In this document: piece after piece, positions 1 to 8,640 of the stretch
Numbering within the stretch: the stretch's first letter is position 1
Layout: each line of letters opens with the position of its first letter
Assembly: GCA_026712715.1 (NCBI GenBank)
Contig: JAPOPW010000007.1
Span: 93,967-157,966, forward strand
Length of the DNA: 64,000 nt
Source of the DNA: Immundisolibacterales bacterium
GTDB lineage: Bacteria; Pseudomonadota; Gammaproteobacteria; HK1
Reading direction: 5' to 3'
Made by a program: the position numbers and the translations under genes
The notes under the pieces: generated by a model
Seen by the model: the letters and a program-made list of their open reading frames with translations, nothing else
What the model was told of the DNA's origin: nothing
The model's database searches: none

Positions 1-395
1 ACCTCGAACGCGTCGTCGGGGTCGCCGCCGAAACGCTCGGGATGGGCGAGCGGCTCGATGATCTCCCGGAACTCGACCACCGACCCCGGCCAGCCGTGGG
101 AGATGACGAGCGGCATCGGCGCGGTGCCGCTCCCCGGCTCGCGGATGAAGTGGATGTCGATGCCGTCGACGGGTGCGACGAAGTGCGAAAAGCGGTTGAG
201 GGCAGTCTCCCGCTCGCGCCAGTCGAACGTTTCGACCCAGTAGGCGCACAGCTCCTTCAGGTAGTCGAGGTTGGTGCCGTACGCCCAGCCGCCGTCGTCC
301 GGCATTTCGTGCCAGCGGTAGTCCGCGACCCGGGTGCGGATCCGGTCAAGGATCGCGTCGGGGACGGCGATTCGAAAGGTTCTTGGAGCATTCAT
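1..395 (-). CDS. Epoxide hydrolase-like alpha/beta hydrolase, N-terminal part (cut by window edge)
   Basis: The reverse strand reads openly from an ATG at 395 down to base 1. The protein begins MNAPRTFRIAVPDAILDRIR and carries the N-terminal epoxide hydrolase region rich in Trp and Arg (DYRWHEMPDDGGWAYG, then YLKELCAYWVETFDW). It then enters the alpha/beta hydrolase fold with VISHGWPGSVVEF, the HGWPGS oxyanion-hole motif of microsomal-type epoxide hydrolases. The nucleophile Asp and the catalytic His lie beyond the edge and cannot be checked. It is divergent from the acyl-CoA synthetase at 572. The family hydrolyses epoxides to diols; substrate unknown. Family assignment is firm, exact activity is inference. 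Confidence 0.85.
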   Translation of the reverse strand, partial: MNAPRTFRIAVPDAILDRIRTRVADYRWHEMPDDGGWAYGTNLDYLKELCAYWVETFDWRERETALNRFSHFVAPVDGIDIHFIREPGSGTAPMPLVISHGWPGSVVEFREIIEPLAHPERFGGDPDDAFE

Positions 396-571
396 CTCCG
401 GACTCTACCGCACCCCCCTTCGAGCCGGCGCGGATCGACGTTTATCATGAGCCGGCAGACGCGCCGCCGGCCGGCCGGGGGCTCGTGCCCATCCGGTGAC
501 CGCCGGGATGCCGTCCCGGCCCGAGCCGCGCCGGGCGCGGAGACGAAGAACCCGACCCCGGAGCCTGCCCG

Positions 572-2197
572 ATGTCCGAAAGCCCCTACGAGATCGGCCT
601 CGACCCGAACCCCGCGAACTACGCTCCCCTCACGCCGCTCGGCTTCCTCGAGCGAAGCGCCACCGTCTACCCCGACCACACGGCGATCGTGTACGGGAAC
701 CGTCGCCAGACCTGGGCCGAGACCTACGCCCGGTGCCGCCGGCTCGCGTCGAGCCTCGCGGCGCGCGGAGTGGGACGGGGCGACACCGTCTCCGTCATGG
801 CCCCCAACGTGCCTGCCGCCTGGGAGGCGACCCTGGCCGTGCCGATGCTCGGAGCGGTGGTCAACACCATCAACACCCGGCTCGACGCGGGCACGGTGGC
901 CTTCATCCTCGAGCACGGGGAGGCGAAGGCGATCATCACCGACCGGGAGCTCTCGCCGACCGTGGAGCCGGCCCTCGCGAAGCTCGAACGGCGCCCGCTC
1001 GTCATCGACGTCGACGACCCGGAGGCGGCGGGGGGCGAGCGGCTCGGCGAAGTCGAGTACGAAGCGCTTCTCGCCGGCGGGGACCCGGGGTTCGAATGGA
1101 GGATGCCGGACGACGAGTGGGACTCCATCTCGCTCAACTACACCTCCGGCACCACCGGGAACCCCAAGGGGGTGGTCTACAGCCACCGGGGCGCGTACCT
1201 CAACGCGATGACCAACGCGGTCGTGTGGAACATGGCCCACCATCCGGTGTATCTCTGGACCCTGCCGATGTTCCACTGCAACGGCTGGTGCTTCCCGTGG
1301 ACCCTCGCCGCGGTCGCGGGCACGGGCGTTTGCCTTCGCAGGGTCGAGGCGAAGGCGATCTACGACGCGATCGCCGGCGAAGGGGTCACCCACTTCTGCG
1401 GGGCGCCCGTCGTCCTCAACTTCCTCCTCAACGCGCCGGAGACGGACCGGCGCCCGCTCGAGCGGACGGTGCAGGTCATGACGGCGGGCGCGGCGCCCCC
1501 TGCGGCGGTGCTCGAGGGGATGGAGGCGAGCGGCTTCCGGATCACCCACGTCTACGGACTCACCGAGACGTACGGCCCCTCCGTCATCTGCTCCTGGAAA
1601 CCCGAATGGGACGAGCTGCCGCCCGCGGAGCGCGCGGTGATCAAGGCCCGCCAGGGCGTGCGATACCACGCGCTCGACGGACTTGCGGTAATGGACCCGG
1701 AATCCATGACCCCGGTGCCGTCGGACGGCGAGACGATGGGCGAGGTGATGATGCGGGGCAACATCGTCATGAAGGGCTACCTCAAGAACTCCGGCGCGAC
1801 CCGTGAGGCGTTCGAGGGCGGCTGGTTCCACTCCGGAGACCTCGGAGTGAGCCACCCCGACGGCTACGTCCAGCTCAAGGACCGCTCGAAGGACATCATC
1901 ATCTCCGGGGGCGAGAACATCTCTTCCATCGAGGTCGAGGACTGCCTGTTCCGGCACCCCGCGGTGCTCGAGGCGGCGGTCGTCGCGAAACCCCACGACC
2001 ACTGGGGCGAGACCCCCTGCGCCTTCGTCACCCTGCGTGCCGGGGCGCAGGCGACGGAACGCGAGATCATCGACTGGTGCCGCTCCCGTCTCGCCCACTT
2101 CAAGTGCCCGACGGCGGTCGTATTCCGGGAGCTGCCCAAGACGTCCACCGGCAAGATCCAGAAGTTCCGGCTGCGCGACGATGCGGCAGGGAGCTAG
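572..2197 (+). CDS. Acyl-CoA synthetase (AMP-forming), AlkK/DmdB-like
   Basis: This 541-aa ANL-superfamily enzyme adenylates a carboxylic acid and transfers it to CoA. Visible motifs are the P-loop LNYTSGTTGNPKGVVYSHRG (about residue 190), the A5 segment YGLTETYG, the hinge region HSGDLGVSHPDGYVQLKDRS with the GD aspartate, and the C-terminal PKTSTGKIQKF holding the catalytic Lys. Its length and the FHCNGW segment match medium-chain acyl-CoA ligases (AlkK) and methylmercaptopropionyl-CoA ligases (DmdB); the two cannot be told apart by eye. The ATG at 572 was chosen because the reading frame aligns with the family N-terminus. The stop codon TAG at 2195-2197 lies inside the terminal CTAG of the repeat element starting at 2194, so the true C-terminus may have been trimmed or replaced by the insertion. 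Confidence 0.93.
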   Translation: MSESPYEIGLDPNPANYAPLTPLGFLERSATVYPDHTAIVYGNRRQTWAETYARCRRLASSLAARGVGRGDTVSVMAPNVPAAWEATLAVPMLGAVVNTINTRLDAGTVAFILEHGEAKAIITDRELSPTVEPALAKLERRPLVIDVDDPEAAGGERLGEVEYEALLAGGDPGFEWRMPDDEWDSISLNYTSGTTGNPKGVVYSHRGAYLNAMTNAVVWNMAHHPVYLWTLPMFHCNGWCFPWTLAAVAGTGVCLRRVEAKAIYDAIAGEGVTHFCGAPVVLNFLLNAPETDRRPLERTVQVMTAGAAPPAAVLEGMEASGFRITHVYGLTETYGPSVICSWKPEWDELPPAERAVIKARQGVRYHALDGLAVMDPESMTPVPSDGETMGEVMMRGNIVMKGYLKNSGATREAFEGGWFHSGDLGVSHPDGYVQLKDRSKDIIISGGENISSIEVEDCLFRHPAVLEAAVVAKPHDHWGETPCAFVTLRAGAQATEREIIDWCRSRLAHFKCPTAVVFRELPKTSTGKIQKFRLRDDAAGS

Positions 2198-2515
2198 CCC
2201 GGAAGATTCACCGATTTTCGTCGCATACTCGAATAACTCTGCGAGTTTTTCGAGACAGCCGGTTACCCGAAAAGTTCTCCGAACTTTTCGGGTTTGGGCG
2301 CCAAGATGCCGTTGACATGAGGAAACATCGAGGATGTTTCCTCATGGGTGTACCGCACGGAAAAATCGGAGATTTTTCCGTGCATGCGGGCCGAACGGAC
2401 TGAACGGCGCCGAAGGCGTAGCCGACACTACGTCGAAGCGACGTGAGGGAGTACGGCTCGCCACAACGAGCAGATTGGTGTCCGCAGCAGGAAATCGGTG
2501 AATCTTCCGGGCTAG
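2194..2515 (+). repeat. Hairpin-rich inverted-repeat (MITE-like) element, copy A
   Basis: The 322-bp segment is bounded by near-perfect terminal inverted repeats. The left end (2194-2218) begins CTAGCCCGGAAGATTCACCG, and the reverse complement of the right end (2491-2515) matches it at about 24 of 25 positions. CTAG at both outer ends could be a target duplication. The right-hand half contains a conserved core (GTAGCCGACACTACGTCGAA at 2418-2437) that recurs in inverted orientation in the copy from 63845 and, decayed, in the copy at 13390-13653. No ORF long enough for a transposase is present, so it would need an outside enzyme. IS5-family elements use YTAR targets such as CTAG, which makes a non-autonomous IS5-type relative a reasonable inference. 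Confidence 0.75.
2265..2383. other. Three consecutive perfect hairpins inside copy A
   Basis: Three perfect stem-loops lie close together: 2265-2293 (13-bp stem, loop TCC), 2316-2346 (14-bp stem, loop GAG) and 2355-2383 (13-bp stem, loop GGA). The stems carry A/T runs (GAAAAG, GGAAAC, GGAAAAATC). A weaker fourth stem, ACTCG/CGAGT, lies just upstream at about 2227-2246. They are the most AT-rich part of the element. At the position of the first, copy B keeps only a shorter, imperfect stem, and it lacks the next two. They follow the acyl-CoA synthetase stop and could act as transcript ends or RNA-processing sites, but no clear T-run follows any of them. Confidence 0.8.
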
Positions 2516-2808
2516 TCCCGGAGGCGGTATCCCGAAATCGAAGTCAGTGCGGGAATTCGGAGGCCGGGGAACGAACCGGATGTCGTCTGCGCGCAGTCGC
2601 GAAGCCGGAGAACGGCCCGCTTCCGCGGTTTTCCGCCCGGTTGAAATTCGCGTCTCGCTATAACAACATACGCCCTTCCGCGATTCTGCATCGATTCCGC
2701 GTCCCAGGCTCGGAGCCAGGTGGCGAAAATGCGAGTCGCACCCGTTCCCTTGGCAGCCGCCGCCCCATCGCCGGGCAGGGGCTCGATTGCAATGAGAGGT
2801 ACCGAACG

Positions 2809-4227
2809 ATGGCGACACTTGCCGATGTACAGACAACAATCAGGGACAACGACATACGGCGGGTGGACCTGCTCGTCACCGACCTCATCGGTCGCTGGCA
2901 GCACTTCTCGATCCCCGCTTCGCGGCTCGACGAGAGCATCACCGAACGCGGCCTCGGCTTCGACGGCTCGAGCCTGCGGGGATTCCAGTCGATCGACGAG
3001 TCCGACATGCTGCTGCGGCCGGACCTCGACTCCGCGCGCATCGATCCGACGGAGTCCGAGCCGATCCTGAAGCTCATCTGCGACGTGCACGACCCGATGA
3101 CCGGCGACAACTACTCGCGCGATCCGCGCTACGTGGCAACCAAGGCCGAGAACTACCTCACGGCCTCCGGCATCGCCGACAAGGCGTTCTTCGGTCCGGA
3201 GCTCGAGTTCTTCCTGTTCGACCACGTGCAGTTCGGCCTCAAGATCAACTCGTCGTCCCACGTCGTGGAGTCCGACGAGGCGGACTGGAACTCGTCGCGC
3301 GAGGAGGACGGCAACAACACCGGCTACAAGATCCCGCCCAAGCAGGGCTACACCCCGGTCTCGCCCTTCGACAAGCTCGCGGACCTGCGGTGGGAAATGG
3401 CGGAGAAGATGGTCCGGATCGGCATGGAGTTCGAGGTCCATCACCATGAGGTGGCGACCGGCGGACAGGGCGAGATCGCGACCCGCTTCGGCACGCTGCG
3501 CAACAAGGCGGACGAGACCCAGTGGTACAAGCACATCGTGCGCAACGTGGCCCTTGCGCACGGCAAGTCGGCGACGTTCATGCCCAAGCCGCTCTTCGGC
3601 GACAACGGCACCGGCATGCACGTGCATCAGTCGCTGTGGCTCGGGGACACTCCGCTCTTCTACGACGCGGACGGCTACGCCCAGCTCTCGGAGCTCGCGC
3701 GCCACTACATCGGCGGACTGCTCCGGCACGGCCCGTCACTGCTCGCCTTCTGTGCCCCGACGACCAACTCCTACAAGCGGCTCGTCCCGGGCTTCGAGGC
3801 GCCGACCTATCTCGCGTACTCGCAGCGCAACCGCTCGGCGGCCGTGCGGATCCCCACCTACGAGACGTCCGCGGCCAGCAAGCGCATCGAGTTCCGCCCG
3901 CCGGACCCGTCCGCGAACACGTACCTCGCGTTCGCCGCGATGATGATGGCGGGCCTCGACGGCATCCGCAACCGGATCGACCCCGGCAACCCCACGGACG
4001 TGGACATCTACGAGCTCTCGCCCGAGGAGGCGGGGGATATCCCCCAGGTTCCGTCCTCGATGGAGCAGGCGGTGGCCGCGCTCGGCGACGATCACGACTA
4101 CCTGCTCGAGGGCGGCGTCTTCACCCAGGACGTCATCGACCACTACATCGCGTTCAAGGAGCAGGAATCGCGCGACGTGTTCATGCACCCGGTTCCCGCG
4201 GAGTTCTTCCACTACTACCACATCTAG
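2809..4227 (+). CDS. glnA: Glutamine synthetase type I
   Basis: This 472-aa protein makes glutamine from glutamate, ammonia and ATP as a dodecamer in the cytoplasm. The N-terminal beta-grasp includes RGLGFDGSSLRGFQSIDESD, the active-site latch region. The metal- and substrate-binding segments FFGPELEFFLF, EVHHHEVATGGQGEI, GDNGTGMHVHQSLW and RSAAVRIP (Arg contacts) are intact, as is the C-terminal HPVPAEFFHYYHI. DIYELSPEEA matches the adenylylation loop with its Tyr, so GlnE-type control is likely. The ATG at 2809 was chosen over upstream in-frame codons because the protein then begins at the family start and GAGAGG lies about eight bases upstream. The 2516-2808 stretch upstream, between element copy A and the gene, holds only its presumed promoter; TATAAC at 2659 is a weak -10 candidate. 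Confidence 0.97.
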   Translation: MATLADVQTTIRDNDIRRVDLLVTDLIGRWQHFSIPASRLDESITERGLGFDGSSLRGFQSIDESDMLLRPDLDSARIDPTESEPILKLICDVHDPMTGDNYSRDPRYVATKAENYLTASGIADKAFFGPELEFFLFDHVQFGLKINSSSHVVESDEADWNSSREEDGNNTGYKIPPKQGYTPVSPFDKLADLRWEMAEKMVRIGMEFEVHHHEVATGGQGEIATRFGTLRNKADETQWYKHIVRNVALAHGKSATFMPKPLFGDNGTGMHVHQSLWLGDTPLFYDADGYAQLSELARHYIGGLLRHGPSLLAFCAPTTNSYKRLVPGFEAPTYLAYSQRNRSAAVRIPTYETSAASKRIEFRPPDPSANTYLAFAAMMMAGLDGIRNRIDPGNPTDVDIYELSPEEAGDIPQVPSSMEQAVAALGDDHDYLLEGGVFTQDVIDHYIAFKEQESRDVFMHPVPAEFFHYYHI

Positions 4228-4417
4228 GGAGAGCCCCCCGGTCCACCGGGCACCTCGAGACGCATCGATCTCGGCACGCCCGACCAGGCGTGCCGAGGCC
4301 GACGCGGCGGGCTGTCCACCCGGGAACCGTTCAATCGACCCGCCCCGTGCCAGACCCGATGCCGCAGGAAGGATCGCCGCCGCTCGGCGGGTTTCTCGTC
4401 TCTTGATCGAGAAGGCG

Positions 4418-7306
4418 GTGAGCTCCCGGATCCGGCACGTGTTTCAGGCGGGTCTCGCCCTCCTCCTGGCCGGCGCCGCGCCCGCATACGGCGTCGAGAT
4501 CGAGCGCAGCCCCGCGGATACGAGGGACTACCGCGCGGTCGTGCTCGAGAACGGGCTCGAGGCGCTCGTCGTGTCGGACCCGAGCGCCGACACCGCGGCG
4601 GCGGTGCTCGACGTCAACGTGGGGAGCGCGGACGACCCGGAGTCACGCCCGGGACTCGCGCACCTTCTCGAGCACGTGCTCTTCCTCGGTACCGAGAAGT
4701 ATCCCGCACCGGACGAGTACGACCGCTTCCTTTCCGAGCACGGCGGGTTCGGAAACGCCGGAACCGCACTCGCGCACACGACGTACTTCTTCGAGGTCGA
4801 CGCCGGGCACCTCGAAGGCGCGCTCGACCGGTTCGCCCAGTTCTTCATCTCGCCCCGATTCGATCGCGAGTCCATCGCCGGCGAACGCTCGATCGTCCAG
4901 TCGGAGTTCGTTTCGCGCAGCCGCAGCGATCGCCTCCGCGGGCTCGCCGCATGGAAACGAGCCCTCGACCCCCGAAACCCGCTCTCGCGATTTCACATCG
5001 GGTCCGCGTCGACCCTTGCGGAACGTCCCGGCACCGATCTGCGGACCGAGCTCGTCGACTTCTACGAGCGCCGCTATTCGTCGCACCTGATGAAGCTCGT
5101 GGTCCTCGGCCGCGAGCCGCTCGACGTGCTGGAACGAACCGTCCGGACCCGCTTTGCCGCGGTCGAGCGACGCCCGGCCGAGCCCCTGCGCATCACCGCC
5201 CCGCTCTTCCGGGAAGGGCTGCTTCCCGCGCGGCTCGACGTCGCGTCGATTCGCGAGTCCCGCACCCTTACCCTCTCGTTCGCGATCCCGCCCCTCCACC
5301 CGCACTACCGGACAAAGCCGCTCGCCCGCATCTCGCACCTGCTCGGTCATGAAGGCCGGGGGAGCCTCCTCTCCGCCCTCAAGGAACGGGGCTGGGCGGA
5401 GGGTCTTGGCGCGGGGCCCGGTGTCTCCCATCCCGACTTCGCGACGTTCGCAATCACTATCCTCGCCACCGACGAAGGCATCGAGAACGCCGACGACGTC
5501 GTCGCCCTGGTGTTCGCCTACCTCGACCTCGTCCGCGCGCAGGGACTCGCGCCGCGCTACCGGGCGGTGCTCGCGCGGATGGCCGAGATCGAGCTCCGCT
5601 TCATGGAGAAAGCGCCCGCCCTTCGCCACGCGGCCGCGCTCGCGGCGTCCCTTCACCGCTATCCGGCCAAAGAGGTCCTGACCGGCCCCTTTCGGTTCGA
5701 GGATGCCGACCCGGAGCTCGAACGACGTTTCCTCGCCGTCCTCACCCCGGAACGCCTGCTCCTGACCGTGATGTCGAAGGGGAGCCCGTCCGACTCCGTC
5801 GCGCCGTTCTTCAACGTGCCGTACCGGCTTCGCTCCGTCCCGCCGGAGACGGTGGCACGCTGGCGCAAGCCGCCCCCGTCCGGCGGCCTCGCGCTCCCGG
5901 TACCGAATCCGTTCGTGCCGGAGGAGCTCGAGCTGATCGAAACCGTAGCCGTAGCCGAAGCCGAGGCCGAGGCCGTCGAATCGCATCCGATCCGGATCGC
6001 CGACCGTCCAGGATTCGATCTCTGGCACCGTGCCGACGTCGAGTTCGGCCAGCCGCGCGCGAACTTCCGGTTCACGGTGCGCTCGCCGATCGCCAACGAC
6101 ACCCCGCGACACGCGGTTCTGAGCTCGCTCCATACCCGCATCGTCGAGGACGCGCTCACCGAGTTCGCATACCCCGCCGCGCTCGCCGGGCATACGTACC
6201 TTCTGTACCGGCATCACCGCGGCATCACCTTCGGCCTTTCGGGTTGGAGCGACAAGCAGCGCGAGGTGCTCGAGCGGCTCGTTTCGGTCCTGCGCGCACC
6301 GCCCGTCTCTTCGTCGCGCTTCGACGCGGAGAGGAAGGAGTATGCGCGGCTGCTTCGCAACCTGGACGAGCGCCCGCCCTACCGGCGCGCATTGGGTGAC
6401 CTCGGCGAGCTGCTGCTCGCGCCGGAATGGCCCACCGATGTGCTGCTCGCGGCGCTCGAGAAGGTGACTCCGGAAGATCTCCGCGACTACGTCGAGCGCT
6501 TCTTCGCACTGGGCAGCATCGTCGCCCTCGCCCACGGGAACCTGACCGCGGCAGGGGCGACGGAGCTCGGGGAGGTGCTCGTGAACGAGCTGCTCGCTAC
6601 GATGCGCCCGGTCGCGGTGGCGCGGGGCCGGGTCGCGGCGCTCGATCCCGGGAGGCGCTTCGCGCGCTGGATCGACAGCCACCACGAAGACCACGCCGTC
6701 GTCGTCTATCGTCAGGGACACCGGCAAAGCGTGCGCGAGAGGGCGAGGGTGGCGCTGATTGCCCAGACGATTCGCAACCGGTTCTTCCTCGAGCTTCGGA
6801 CCGAGCGCAGGATCGGATACGTCGTCTACGCCACCCCGCTCACCTTGCGCGCGGTACCGGGTCTCGCGTTCGTCGTCCAGTCCGACACGATCCCGCCCGC
6901 GACGCTCTTGAAGGAGGTGGAAGAATTCCTCGACCGCTTCGACGCAACCCTCCGCGACATGTCGCACGAGGAGCTCGAACGCCACCGCCGGGCGGTGGAG
7001 AGCGAGCTGCTGGAGGCGGTGACGCAGCTCGACGAGCGCACCGCGCGGTACTGGGCCGAGATCGGCCGGGAACGGTACGGGTTCGACTCGCGCAAACGGT
7101 TCCTCGAGGCGGTGCGCGCGATCACCCGGGACGAGCTCCTCGCCGCCTGGCGCGACGTGGTGGCCGATCCGGCGTCGGCCAGCGGGGTGGCGGTGGCCGT
7201 CTCGGCCCGGCCTCCCCCCGATGACGGACCGGTTCTCTTCGGCGCGAAGCGGATCGCGGATGGCGAGGCGTTCAGGCGCGGGCTTCGGTACTTCGACGAG
7301 AAATGA
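4418..7306 (+). CDS. Secreted M16 zinc metallopeptidase, pitrilysin/insulinase-like
   Basis: About 962 aa, close to the length of pitrilysin. A signal peptide (RIRHVFQAGLALLLAGAAPA) indicates export to the periplasm. The inverted zinc motif HXXEH is present as LAHLLEHVLFLGTEKYP, followed by the third ligand region ERSIVQSEF. Middle and C-terminal M16 domains follow, including the RTERRIGYVVYA segment typical of the second half of insulinase-type enzymes. An acidic VAVAEAEAEAVE hinge, encoded by hexamer repeats near 5940-5980, links the two halves. Start choice is uncertain: GTG 4418 gives a clean signal peptide, TTG 4403 adds five residues. It lies 190 bp downstream of glnA and converges with the LLM gene. 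Its role is probably degradation of short peptides in the envelope. Confidence 0.92.
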   Translation: MSSRIRHVFQAGLALLLAGAAPAYGVEIERSPADTRDYRAVVLENGLEALVVSDPSADTAAAVLDVNVGSADDPESRPGLAHLLEHVLFLGTEKYPAPDEYDRFLSEHGGFGNAGTALAHTTYFFEVDAGHLEGALDRFAQFFISPRFDRESIAGERSIVQSEFVSRSRSDRLRGLAAWKRALDPRNPLSRFHIGSASTLAERPGTDLRTELVDFYERRYSSHLMKLVVLGREPLDVLERTVRTRFAAVERRPAEPLRITAPLFREGLLPARLDVASIRESRTLTLSFAIPPLHPHYRTKPLARISHLLGHEGRGSLLSALKERGWAEGLGAGPGVSHPDFATFAITILATDEGIENADDVVALVFAYLDLVRAQGLAPRYRAVLARMAEIELRFMEKAPALRHAAALAASLHRYPAKEVLTGPFRFEDADPELERRFLAVLTPERLLLTVMSKGSPSDSVAPFFNVPYRLRSVPPETVARWRKPPPSGGLALPVPNPFVPEELELIETVAVAEAEAEAVESHPIRIADRPGFDLWHRADVEFGQPRANFRFTVRSPIANDTPRHAVLSSLHTRIVEDALTEFAYPAALAGHTYLLYRHHRGITFGLSGWSDKQREVLERLVSVLRAPPVSSSRFDAERKEYARLLRNLDERPPYRRALGDLGELLLAPEWPTDVLLAALEKVTPEDLRDYVERFFALGSIVALAHGNLTAAGATELGEVLVNELLATMRPVAVARGRVAALDPGRRFARWIDSHHEDHAVVVYRQGHRQSVRERARVALIAQTIRNRFFLELRTERRIGYVVYATPLTLRAVPGLAFVVQSDTIPPATLLKEVEEFLDRFDATLRDMSHEELERHRRAVESELLEAVTQLDERTARYWAEIGRERYGFDSRKRFLEAVRAITRDELLAAWRDVVADPASASGVAVAVSARPPPDDGPVLFGAKRIADGEAFRRGLRYFDEK

Positions 7307-7353
7307 GCGCGTAGAACGCGCCGGCCGGGCGCGGCCGGGCGAGAGGGCCCTCG

Positions 7354-8394
7354 TCAGGATGCGGCGACGAGGTCGAGGGCCTGCCCGAGCTGGTCGAGGC
7401 GCATCGCGAGCGTGTCTCCGATCGGGCTCAGGCGCAAGGTGGTGACACCCGCCTCGCGGCACCGTCGAATGCGCTCGCGGACCGCATCGGGCGGACCGAT
7501 GAGGCTGCTCTTCAGGATGAGGTCGTCGGGAACGGCCGTCGCCGCCTCCGCGCGGCGCCGCTCGATCCAGAGCCGCTGCACCTCGCGCGCTTCGGCGTCC
7601 CAGCCGGCACGGCGGAACACGTCGTTGTAGAAGTTGCGGGTCGCGGACCCCATGCCGCCGAGCTGGAAGGCCATGGCCGGCTTGAGCTTCGCCACCGTCT
7701 CGTCCACATCGTCGGTAATCCGGAGCCGCCCTCCGGCCTGGATGTCGAGGTCGGCGATCGAGCGTCCGGCGCGGGCCGCGCCGCGGCGCAGGGAATCGAG
7801 CTGGACGTCCGCCCGCTCCGGAACGAAGGACGTGCCGAGCCAGCCCGCGGCCCGCTCGCCGGTCAGCTCGAGGCTGCGCGGACCGAGGGTGGCAAAGTAG
7901 ATCGGAAGGTCCGGGCGGGACGGCCCGTCGAGGGCGATGGCCTTGCCCTCCCCGCCCGGCAGCGGGAACGTGTGGTGCCTCCCCGAATAGGCGATCCGCT
8001 CACCGCGAAGACCCATCTCGACGACGTCGAGGGTCTCCCGGAGGCGCTCGAGAGGGCGGTCGAAGCGCACTCCGTGCATCCCTTCCACGACCTGCGGACC
8101 GCTCACCCCGAGCCCGAGCACGAACCTGCCCCCGGAGAGGAGATCGAGGCTCCGCGCGGTCATCGCGGTCATGGACGGCGCGCGGGCGGTGATCTGCATG
8201 ATGCCGGTGCCGAGCCGGATCCGCGACGTGACGGCGGCGAGGTAGGCGACGGTCGTAACCGCGTCCTGACCCCATGCCTCCGCCGACCACGCGAAGTCCA
8301 CCCCGAGGCGCTCCGCCTCGCGCACGTACTCGACCACCTCCGGCCAGTCTTCACCGGTCGCGCCCGCGCCGCCGAACGAGACCGCGGTCTTCAC
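7354..8394 (-). CDS. LLM-class (luciferase-like) probable F420-dependent oxidoreductase
   Basis: About 346 aa from a GTG at 8394 (protein VKTAVSFGGAGATGEDWPEV). It has the luciferase-like TIM barrel: the FAWSAEAWGQDA strand-loop, SRIRLGTGIMQITARAP, and LSGGRFVLGLGVSGPQVVEG, a signature of F420-dependent LLM proteins. The ITARAPSMTAMTARSLD segment resembles those that contact the deazaflavin. It lies near the F420 biosynthesis genes (10.7-17 kb), supporting F420 rather than FMN as cofactor. The neighbouring gene at 8641-9681 is a paralogue. The 246-bp gap between them is GC-rich and shows no gene. Substrate unknown. Confidence 0.88.
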   Translation of the reverse strand: MKTAVSFGGAGATGEDWPEVVEYVREAERLGVDFAWSAEAWGQDAVTTVAYLAAVTSRIRLGTGIMQITARAPSMTAMTARSLDLLSGGRFVLGLGVSGPQVVEGMHGVRFDRPLERLRETLDVVEMGLRGERIAYSGRHHTFPLPGGEGKAIALDGPSRPDLPIYFATLGPRSLELTGERAAGWLGTSFVPERADVQLDSLRRGAARAGRSIADLDIQAGGRLRITDDVDETVAKLKPAMAFQLGGMGSATRNFYNDVFRRAGWDAEAREVQRLWIERRRAEAATAVPDDLILKSSLIGPPDAVRERIRRCREAGVTTLRLSPIGDTLAMRLDQLGQALDLVAAS

Positions 8395-8640
8395 CGAGCC
8401 GCCCCGCCGGCGTGCTCGCCGCAACCGCCGCGCCCGGCCCCTTCGGGCCCGGTGCCTCCGGCGGGTCCACCGCGATCGGTACGCCCGGCGCGTTCGGCCG
8501 AGGGCCGGGGACCGGTGCTCCGGCCAGGCCCGTCGCCGCCGACAGGGGGCCTGCGGGAGCTCATCCTCGAGGGGGTGCGCCGCCTCCGCGGCCTCGAACG
8601 CCGCGAGCGGCCCCGCCGTGCCCGCCGTGCCCGCCCGCCG

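Noticed and set aside
2740..2808. Sigma-54 promoter before glnA
   Set aside because: GGGGCTCGATTGC resembles the -24/-12 pattern but the GG to GC spacing is one base short and the -24 box is poor.
5940..5980. Hexamer repeats GTAGCCGAGGCC-like in the M16 gene as a mobile repeat
   Set aside because: They encode an Ala/Glu/Val hinge between two peptidase halves, a simple coding microsatellite.
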